Shown here in pieces: positions 1 through 4,683 of a stretch of 7,897 nt of DNA. A program made the translations under genes and the position numbers. Origin of the DNA: Colwellia sp. GTDB taxonomy: Bacteria; Pseudomonadota; Gammaproteobacteria; Enterobacterales; Alteromonadaceae. Below the pieces are notes generated by a model. It ran no database searches and was not told the origin of the DNA. It saw only the letters and a list, made by a program, of their open reading frames with translations. The stretch lies in NCBI GenBank assembly GCA_003521815.1, contig DPHE01000032.1, forward strand, positions 1 through 7,897. Direction: 5' to 3'. How positions within the stretch are numbered: the stretch's first letter is position 1; every line of letters begins with the position of its first letter.

Positions 1-416
1 GCGGGTATTTTTGCGGTTCGTGAACCGGTAGCAATGATAAGTTCATCGTAATTTATCTGCGCCGATGAGGCTAATCCAACTACCTGAATTTTTTTGTCGA
101 TATAAGTAACTTCACTACCAATTAAGAAGGCAATATTGTGCTCTTGGTACCATGCGGGTGGTTTTTGCATAATGCTATCAATCGTTGCATCACCGGCTAA
201 AACGGCTGATAACATAATACGATTGTAGCTACCGAAGTTTTCTTTACCTATAACTGTAATTTGATACTTATTTGGTGTGCGCTTAATGATTTCATCTAAT
301 AGCCGGCCTGTCGCCATACCATTACCAATGATCACCAAAGATGGTTTTATCTGAGTAACCGATTCTGAATCCTGGTTTGATAACATATCTGCTGTTGGGC
401 TTGCGGTATTAGTCAT
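1..416 (-). CDS. NirB-like FAD/NAD(P)-dependent oxidoreductase, N-terminal part (cut by window edge)
   Basis: This is the first 138 codons of a minus-strand gene that runs off the left edge. The protein opens with a ~25-residue polar leader. A Rossmann FAD-binding segment follows (LVIIGNGMATGR, residues 27-38, where the third glycine of GxGxxG is replaced by Thr36 and followed by Gly37), and the visible part ends near an ATGS motif at residues 129-132. It aligns by eye with residues 7-115 of the NirB encoded at 4684-7227, so the two are paralogous modules. Family knowledge: stand-alone proteins of this type act as the NAD(P)H-oxidising electron donor of cytoplasmic assimilatory nitrate reductase (Klebsiella NasC / Bacillus NasB-like) and are often followed by the reductase gene. 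That partner would lie outside the window, which is inference. The ATG at 416-414 was chosen because it is the first Met of the frame; its Shine-Dalgarno is weak. A sigma-54 promoter precedes it. Confidence 0.85.
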   Translation of the reverse strand, partial: MTNTASPTADMLSNQDSESVTQIKPSLVIIGNGMATGRLLDEIIKRTPNKYQITVIGKENFGSYNRIMLSAVLAGDATIDSIMQKPPAWYQEHNIAFLIGSEVTYIDKKIQVVGLASSAQINYDELIIATGSRTAKIP

Positions 417-504
417 TGAACTGCTCACGTATATGGTGGTTATGTTGTTTACGTATGTGGGAATATTATTCACATCGTTACTTAACTTTATCTATACTGC
501 TATT

Positions 505-520
505 AGCATGTAACGTGCCA
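505..520 (-). promoter_or_regulatory. Sigma-54 -24/-12 promoter for the left-edge oxidoreductase
   Basis: Read on the minus strand the site is TGGCACGTTACATGCT. The sigma-54 consensus is TGGCACG-N4-TTGCW, so all defined positions match except one T in the -12 block, and the GG-N10-GC spacing is exact. Taking the C of GC as -12 puts the transcript start near 494 and leaves a leader of about 78 bases before the ATG at 416. A perfect NtrC-type site sits about 140 bases upstream, where an enhancer is expected. The call rests on pattern and geometry only. Confidence 0.75.
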
Positions 521-542
521 TGTGTTTTTGATAAACCACATG
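519..542. repeat. Inverted repeat CATGTG-N12-CACATG abutting the minus-strand promoter
   Basis: Arms at 519-524 and 537-542 are perfect 6-base reverse complements. The dyad begins where the -24 element of the minus-strand sigma-54 promoter ends, so it could be an operator or only a small hairpin-forming sequence. The TGTG-N12-CACA spacing is too wide for a CRP site (N8). No regulator is identified. Confidence 0.35.
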
Positions 543-553
543 AAAGCTAATCA

Positions 554-587
554 GTTGTAATAAAAGATATTAATTAATAGTTACAAC
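554..587. repeat. Inverted repeat GTTGTAA / TTACAAC enclosing an AT palindrome
   Basis: Arms at 554-560 and 581-587 are perfect 7-base reverse complements with a 20-base spacer. Inside the spacer and its edge lies the self-complementary TATTAATTAATA (568-579). The structure sits between the NtrC-type site at 627-641 and the minus-strand promoter, where looping or bending proteins act in sigma-54 systems. I could not match it to an IHF consensus. Confidence 0.35.
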
Positions 588-626
588 GAAGTGATAATAA
601 ATAACACTGCTTTTTGATGGATTGTT

Positions 627-641
627 GCACTGATATGGTGC
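627..641. promoter_or_regulatory. NtrC-type enhancer site, perfect dyad
   Basis: The sequence is GCAC-TGATATG-GTGC, preceded by T. It matches the enterobacterial NtrC dyad (TGCAC-N7-GTGCA as upstream of glnA) in both half-sites. Its centre (634) is about 140 bases upstream of the predicted minus-strand start at 494, a standard enhancer distance. It lies about 403 bases upstream of the predicted transporter start, so it could also act there by looping. NtrC binding is inferred from the motif. Confidence 0.72.
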
Positions 642-887
642 TTACCTGAGTCGTTATGCTCAAAGGTAGTGGTTTTAACATTACTATTTAATTTATCGAC
701 TTAGATATTCTTTCTTGGTTGTTTTGTATACGTCAAATCATTCTGTTTAAAAAATATTCAAAGTGTTTAATGCTTTATTGTATTAATTTATCTATTTCAT
801 TCGGCCTTTGCCTTTATCTGTTCCTACTCATTACTTTTACAATTAAATGTTTTTGAAGGGCTGAGTGGTTATTTATTCTTTTTTTGT

Positions 888-902
888 GCACTAAATTTGG
901 GC
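888..902. promoter_or_regulatory. NtrC-type enhancer site for the transporter, one half-site imperfect
   Basis: The sequence is GCAC-TAAATTT-GGGC. The left half is perfect and the right half has one mismatch to GTGC; the flanking TGCACTA also resembles known sites. Its centre (895) is about 142 bases upstream of the predicted sigma-54 start at 1037, nearly the same distance as in the minus-strand unit. On its own it would be a weak call; position raises it. Confidence 0.55.
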
Positions 903-1002
903 GTAATAGTTATTGTGTTGTGCATTCAAGACTAAGTTATGGCTATCATTTATTAAGAGATGTTAACTAAAGTATATTAAAAACAATTAGATATAAATAC
1001 TT

Positions 1003-1020
1003 TGTGATAATGGCATCACA
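1003..1020. promoter_or_regulatory. CRP-type palindrome overlapping the transporter promoter
   Basis: The sequence is TGTGAT-AATGGC-ATCACA, flanked by TT and TT. Both half-sites are perfect against the CRP (cAMP receptor protein) consensus TGTGA-N6-TCACA. It shares bases 1011-1020 with the -24 element of the sigma-54 promoter, so bound CRP would compete with sigma-54 polymerase. It could instead serve an unseen sigma-70 promoter further down, around 1045-1080, where only weak AT-rich -10-like boxes occur. Confidence 0.65.
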
Positions 1021-1026
1021 TTTGCT
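1011..1026 (+). promoter_or_regulatory. Sigma-54 -24/-12 promoter for transporter and kinase/phosphatase
   Basis: The sequence is TGGCATCACATTTGCT. Against TGGCACG-N4-TTGCW it matches TGGCA and TTGCT exactly, with GG-N10-GC spacing. The predicted start is near 1037, giving a leader of about 121 bases before the ATG at 1158. The leader ends in an AT hairpin next to the ribosome binding site. Confidence 0.75.
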
Positions 1027-1110
1027 CATCTCTGTTTAATCAAGTTATTCATATCAGGTAAGCCAGTCAGCTTATTTTATAGAAAATCAATTTTTTATTA
1101 TTAGCAAAGC

Positions 1111-1142
1111 AATAAATATTTTTGTTAATAAAAATATTTATT
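1111..1142 (+). repeat. AT-only 13-bp hairpin directly before the transporter ribosome binding site
   Basis: The arms 1111-1123 and 1130-1142 are perfect reverse complements made only of A and T, with the loop GTTAAT. The hairpin ends two bases before the AAGGAG ribosome binding site (1145-1150). In RNA it could protect the 5' region, modulate access to the site, or open with temperature. A terminator role is unlikely because the stem has no G or C and the T run after it is short. Confidence 0.55.
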
Positions 1143-1144
1143 TT

Positions 1145-1150
1145 AAGGAG
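1145..1150 (+). promoter_or_regulatory. Ribosome binding site that fixes the transporter start at 1158
   Basis: AAGGAG lies seven bases before the ATG at 1158. An in-frame ATG at 1122 would add 12 residues, but those codons run through the AT hairpin and this ribosome binding site and have no Shine-Dalgarno of their own. The 1158 start is therefore preferred. Confidence 0.85.
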
Positions 1151-1157
1151 TCGTCGC

Positions 1158-2630
1158 ATGAGCGGTCAAGAAAGTCTCAATATATTTTCATTCAAAGGTA
1201 AGATGAAAACCTTACATATGAGTTGGATAGCATTTTTCATTACTTTTGCTGTTTGGTTTAACTTTGCCCCCTTAGTATCAGTAATTGCTGACTCATTAGG
1301 ATTAACGAAAGCTGAAATAAAAACATTAATGCTATTAAACGTAGCGTTAACCATTCCGGCGCGCGTTATCATTGGTATGCTTACCGATAAATACGGCCCA
1401 CGATTAACCTTCTCGGTATTACTTGCGGTATGTAGTATTCCTTGTTTTATGTTTGCTCTTTCAACTACGTTTGAGCAAGCGGCCTTATCTCGGTTTTTAT
1501 TAGGCTTTATAGGTGCTGGTTTTGTTATCGGTATTCGTATGGTCTCTGAATGGTTCCCTGCTAATGAACTAGGTACGGCTGAAGGTATATATGGTGGTTG
1601 GGGTAACTTTGGTTCAGCTGCTGCTGCCATGACACTACCTACGCTTGCGTTGGCATTTGGTGGTGAAGACGGTTGGAGGTATGCGGTTGCCTTTACCGGT
1701 GCATTAAGCTTAATTTTCAGTGTTATCTGGTATAAAAATGTATCAGACACACCTAAAGGTTCAACTTATTTTAAACCTAAACAAACAGGTGCGATGGAAG
1801 TTACCTCAACAGGCGATTTCTTTCTGTTATTAATTATGAAAATTCCTATGTACGGTGCTTTAGCCTTACTAACATGGAAATTATCACCTGCTGGTGTGAG
1901 TTTATTAACAGAGCAGAGTGCCATTTTTTCTTACATCGGTTTAGTGGTTTTGTTTGCCATTGAAGTAAAACAAACGATTAAAGTAAACGGTCATTTATTT
2001 TCAAAGCCTGTTGAAGAACTTCACCGCTATAAGTTTAGACAAGTAGCTGTATTAAACATTCTTTACTTTGCCACTTTTGGTTCAGAATTAGCAGTTGTTT
2101 CAATGTTACCGTTATTTTTCGCTGAAACCTTCGAATTAAGCATGGTTTACGCAGCAATGTTAGCGTCTACTTATGCCTTTATGAACCTGATGTCTCGTCC
2201 TGGTGGCGGTTGGTTATCTGATAAATTTGGTCGTAAGAAAACGTTATTAATTTTAACTGCAGGTTTAGCTGTTGGTTATTTCGCAATGTCTGAAATTACC
2301 GGTGAATGGCCTTTAGCACTAGCAGTAGTAACGGCAATGGCTTGTTCTTTCTTCGTACAAGCGGGAGAAGGTGCAGTATTTGCTGCAGTACCATTAATTA
2401 AACGTCGTTTAACCGGACAAATTGCTGGTATGACTGGCGCTTACGGTAACGTAGGTGCAGTGGTTTACTTAACGGTATTAACCATGGTTGATTATTCAAC
2501 ATTCTTTATGGTGATAGCTGGTACAGCTGTGGTAGGCTTTACTACATTACTATTTATGGAAGAGCCAAAAGGTACTATTACCGAAGTACGTGAAGATGGC
2601 ACTGTAGAGTTAATTAATGTTAGTCATTAA
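1158..2630 (+). CDS. nasA: NarK/NasA family nitrate/nitrite MFS transporter
   Basis: This is an inner-membrane major facilitator of the nitrate-nitrite porter (NNP) family, 490 residues, that imports nitrate and possibly nitrite. What shows it: hydrophobic helices throughout; PARVIIG in TM2, with Arg69 in the place of a substrate-binding arginine; the loop DKYGPR after TM2; the nitrate signature GGWGNFG (146-152) in TM5; MSRPGGG with Arg347 in TM8, followed by DKFGRK; and the second signature GAYGNVGAVVY (427-437) in TM11. Between TM6 and TM7 there is a long insert (about residues 195-295) with two further hydrophobic stretches near 220-240 and 254-271, making it longer than E. coli NarK (463, from memory). 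The start at 1158 is set by AAGGAG. The kinase/phosphatase gene follows after six bases and is probably co-transcribed. Next to nirBD the role is assimilatory. The symbol follows Pseudomonas use; in Klebsiella nasA means the reductase. Confidence 0.93.
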   Translation: MSGQESLNIFSFKGKMKTLHMSWIAFFITFAVWFNFAPLVSVIADSLGLTKAEIKTLMLLNVALTIPARVIIGMLTDKYGPRLTFSVLLAVCSIPCFMFALSTTFEQAALSRFLLGFIGAGFVIGIRMVSEWFPANELGTAEGIYGGWGNFGSAAAAMTLPTLALAFGGEDGWRYAVAFTGALSLIFSVIWYKNVSDTPKGSTYFKPKQTGAMEVTSTGDFFLLLIMKIPMYGALALLTWKLSPAGVSLLTEQSAIFSYIGLVVLFAIEVKQTIKVNGHLFSKPVEELHRYKFRQVAVLNILYFATFGSELAVVSMLPLFFAETFELSMVYAAMLASTYAFMNLMSRPGGGWLSDKFGRKKTLLILTAGLAVGYFAMSEITGEWPLALAVVTAMACSFFVQAGEGAVFAAVPLIKRRLTGQIAGMTGAYGNVGAVVYLTVLTMVDYSTFFMVIAGTAVVGFTTLLFMEEPKGTITEVREDGTVELINVSH

Positions 2631-2636
2631 AAAAGT

Positions 2637-4409
2637 ATGAGTACCGAAACTCAAACAAGCCAAAGCACAGTTGCAGATTTAAAACTGTGCTTTGGCGGTT
2701 TTTCCTCTAAGGGTGTAAAAGCTGAAAACCAAGACGCTTTTGCAGCCATTATCCCCCAAAAATATGAATTACGTGCTAAAGGCGCGGTTGCAGCCATTGC
2801 AGATGGGCTATCCAGCGCAAATAAAGCAGCTGAGGCCTCACAACTTGCAGTGACTCAATTTATTCAAGAATATCTAGTAACCCCTGAAACATGGTCCACG
2901 CGAAAATCTGCTGCAAAAGTATTAACCAGTTTAAATAACTGGTTATATTCACAGAGCGGGTTTGTTGATGGTTTATCCTATGAAAACTCTCCTCAATGGC
3001 TTACGACTTTTTCAGCATTCATTGCAAAATCAACCACGGGTTATATTTTTCATGTTGGCGATACCCGTATAACAAAATATCGTAATCGTCAGATAGAAGC
3101 GATTACGCGCGATCATAATCGTAAGCAAATGGGGCAACAAGCTTTATTAACACGCGCATTAGGTGCAGATAATCGTTTAGAAGTTGATGTACATCAAATT
3201 GATTTACAGCCTAGTGATTTATACATGCTAAGTTGCGATGGTATTCATGATTATATTACGAAACCTGTTTTTAAGGAGCTCTTTGATTCATTACCATTAT
3301 CACCAGAAAAGTCTGATTTAGAAACACTTGCTAAAAAGATTGTTGAAACGGCAATTGAGCGCGGTAGTGATGACAATGTTACCTGTTTATTAGTACATAT
3401 TAACGCGGTACCCAATCGTAAACTGGCCGAAATTCAACGAGATCTAAATTCAAAAGTAATCCCACCCGCATTACAAATTGGACAGAAACTTGATGGCTAC
3501 TTAGTTAAAAAAGTGATTCACGCGAGTATCCGTTCACATTTGTATCTAGTCGTAGATGTTGAGACTGATAAACCTTATGTTTTAAAAGCGCCGTCAGCCA
3601 ATTTTTCAGACGATGCCATTTATTTGCAAGGCTTTATGCGTGAAGCGTGGGTTGGCCAGCGCATTAACCACGGTAACGTAATGCGCGTATTACCTGGTAA
3701 ACAAAACAGCCAGTTTTTATACCATTTGTGTGAATATCTTGAAGGGCAAACCTTAAGTGAATGGTTGCATGACAACCCTAAACCGAGCATTGCACAAGTA
3801 CGCGATATAATGAAACAAGTAATCAGCGCATTACGAGTGTTTCAACGCTTAGATTTAGTACATCGCGACTTAAAACCAGACAACATAATGATCGATCAAT
3901 ATGGCCACATTAAATTGATTGATTACGGCACCGTATTTGTCGCTTCACTTGATGAAAATCAAGAAACAATCAAAGAAGAAGTCCCCCACGGCTCTTTAGA
4001 CTATATTGCTCCTGAAACCTTATTGCACATGAAAGCAGATAATCAAAGTGATCTATTTTCATTGGGCGTTATTTGTTATGAAATGCTTTCAGGCGAACTG
4101 CCATACAAACCAATGCAACGGGCTGAAGTAACCATTAAAGATTATAATGATATGCAATATCGTAGTATTAAACAGTTTAGACCTGAGCTACCATTATGGT
4201 TAGATTTAAGCTTACAAAAAGCAACTGCGGCAGATCCGAAACTGCGCTATAAAGTATTTTCAGAATTCTTTGCTGATTTAAGTAACCCCAGTTCATCCGC
4301 CGTTGAAGAATACAAAAATAAACCATTGCTACAGCGTAATCCTGTGTTTTTTTGGAAATCAGTATCAGCGTTATTGTTTATTGGGCTGGTTGTATCTTTG
4401 TCTAATTAA
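2637..4409 (+). CDS. Bifunctional PP2C-type phosphatase / serine-threonine protein kinase, membrane anchored
   Basis: The 590-residue protein joins two opposing enzymes. The N-terminal PP2C phosphatase (about 15-260) keeps the metal-binding acidic residues: Asp33 in NQD, Asp56 in ADG, Asp201 in CDG and Asp246 in SDDN, plus GDTR at 141-144. Its usual ADGMGG reads ADGLSS and the usual GTT reads LTT. The kinase domain (about 285-545) has Lys317 (VLK), Glu336, the catalytic HRDLKPDN (409-416), Asp429 in DYG rather than DFG, APE (458-460) and Asp472. Its nucleotide loop (about 293-305) contains no glycine. A hydrophobic C-terminal segment (about 570-588) should anchor it in the inner membrane with both domains in the cytoplasm. 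It starts six bases after the transporter stop with no clear Shine-Dalgarno, suggesting translational coupling. A homologous gene sits between nasA and nirB in Pseudomonas (PA1782, from memory). Substrate and signal are unknown to me; the transporter or NirBD are obvious candidates, which is inference. Confidence 0.92.
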   Translation: MSTETQTSQSTVADLKLCFGGFSSKGVKAENQDAFAAIIPQKYELRAKGAVAAIADGLSSANKAAEASQLAVTQFIQEYLVTPETWSTRKSAAKVLTSLNNWLYSQSGFVDGLSYENSPQWLTTFSAFIAKSTTGYIFHVGDTRITKYRNRQIEAITRDHNRKQMGQQALLTRALGADNRLEVDVHQIDLQPSDLYMLSCDGIHDYITKPVFKELFDSLPLSPEKSDLETLAKKIVETAIERGSDDNVTCLLVHINAVPNRKLAEIQRDLNSKVIPPALQIGQKLDGYLVKKVIHASIRSHLYLVVDVETDKPYVLKAPSANFSDDAIYLQGFMREAWVGQRINHGNVMRVLPGKQNSQFLYHLCEYLEGQTLSEWLHDNPKPSIAQVRDIMKQVISALRVFQRLDLVHRDLKPDNIMIDQYGHIKLIDYGTVFVASLDENQETIKEEVPHGSLDYIAPETLLHMKADNQSDLFSLGVICYEMLSGELPYKPMQRAEVTIKDYNDMQYRSIKQFRPELPLWLDLSLQKATAADPKLRYKVFSEFFADLSNPSSSAVEEYKNKPLLQRNPVFFWKSVSALLFIGLVVSLSN

Positions 4410-4411
4410 CA

Positions 4412-4504
4412 CGTTACACTGTAATAACAATTCGCGTAATGAATGGTCGATTTATTACTTTAATTAATATTTTTTATCTTGTACACCCACTTATCAGTGT
4501 AACG
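4412..4504. repeat. Separated 10-base inverted repeat CGTTACACTG / CAGTGTAACG
   Basis: Arms at 4412-4421 and 4495-4504 are perfect reverse complements with a 73-base spacer. The left arm contains most of a smaller dyad, TTACA-C-TGTAA (4414-4424). The right arm ends on the first base of the NtrC-type site. They may be two oppositely oriented binding sites for one protein or a long-range RNA stem; no regulator is identified. Confidence 0.4.
4436..4476 (+). terminator. Weak AT-rich terminator-like hairpin after the kinase/phosphatase
   Basis: GTAATGAA (4436-4443) can pair with TTTATTAC (4451-4458) through eight pairs including one G-U, with a 7-base loop. An AT stretch with a run of six T (4470-4475) follows, although not immediately. 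The stem is poor in GC, so termination would be inefficient and read-through into nirB is likely. Confidence 0.3.
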
Positions 4505-4518
4505 CACACCCTTGGTGC
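4504..4518. promoter_or_regulatory. NtrC-type enhancer site for nirB, perfect dyad
   Basis: The sequence is GCAC-ACCCTTG-GTGC with both half-sites perfect; the dyad extends one base each way as ACGCAC...GTGCGT (4502-4520). It ends in TTGGTGC like the E. coli glnA site. Its centre is about 119 bases upstream of the predicted start at 4630, a typical enhancer position. As RNA it could also form a 6-bp hairpin, but no T run follows, so it is not a terminator. Confidence 0.7.
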
Positions 4519-4603
4519 GTAAACCTCTTTACAGTAGTGCAAAAGCTCTATCCAACGCAACAACAAAAACCCTATCCGATTGAATTAATTAACAAATACT
4601 AAC

Positions 4604-4619
4604 TGGTTCATTTATTGCA
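4604..4619 (+). promoter_or_regulatory. Sigma-54 -24/-12 promoter for nirBD
   Basis: The sequence is TGGTTCATTTATTGCA. Against TGGCACG-N4-TTGCW it keeps TGG, the C at position 6 and the full TTGCA block, with exact GG-N10-GC spacing. The predicted start is near 4630, leaving a 54-base leader. It is somewhat weaker than the other two promoters in the window, but it pairs with a perfect NtrC-type site upstream. Confidence 0.65.
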
Positions 4620-4641
4620 AATAACAAAACATTATCTAGTT

Positions 4642-4656
4642 CCGCTAATACAGCGG
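4642..4656 (+). other. Small hairpin in the nirB leader
   Basis: CCGCT and AGCGG pair perfectly around the loop AATAC, within the predicted 54-base leader and about 27 bases before the nirB start. I checked for the NasR/NasT-type paired hexaloop (A at 1, G at 4) and did not find it. There is no T run. The role is unknown. Confidence 0.35.
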
Positions 4657-4683
4657 TAATTTAAAGAAGTAGGACTGCAAAAT

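Larger units (their letters stand above)
417..1157. other. Divergent intergenic regulatory region without genes
   Basis: These 741 bases separate two divergently transcribed nitrate-assimilation units. Neither strand holds a convincing coding frame; stops are dense and the sequence is very AT-rich. It does hold two divergent sigma-54-type promoters, two NtrC-type sites, a CRP-type palindrome, several inverted repeats and an AT-only hairpin just before the transporter's ribosome binding site, each listed separately. The stretch from about 645 to 885 is T-rich, and I see no recognisable signal or RNA gene in it. Confidence 0.75.
4410..4683. other. Regulatory gap between kinase/phosphatase and nirB
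   Basis: These 274 bases contain no coding frame. They hold, in order, a weak terminator-like hairpin, an NtrC-type dyad, a sigma-54 promoter and a small leader hairpin, each listed separately. The arrangement indicates that nirBD is its own transcription unit and not simply the tail of the transporter operon. Confidence 0.7.

Noticed and set aside
521..540. TGTG...CACA considered as a CRP site
   Set aside because: The spacer is 12 bases where CRP needs 8 between TGTG and CACA.
1058..1072. GG...GC pair considered as a second sigma-54 promoter
   Set aside because: The spacing is GG-N11-GC, one base too long, and the surrounding consensus bases are absent.
1122..1157. Twelve-residue N-terminal extension of the transporter
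   Set aside because: The codons cover an AT hairpin and the AAGGAG ribosome site for the ATG at 1158, and there is no Shine-Dalgarno before 1122.
1166..1750. 194-residue minus-strand open frame opposite the transporter
   Set aside because: It is antisense to clearly conserved NarK-type sequence, has no ribosome site, and its protein is low-complexity with no recognisable domain.
4502..4520. Hairpin ACGCAC...GTGCGT considered as a terminator or a NasR/NasT-type antitermination element
   Set aside because: No T run follows and the loop does not have the paired A1/G4 hexaloop pattern. The GCAC-N7-GTGC dyad placed before a sigma-54 promoter fits NtrC better.
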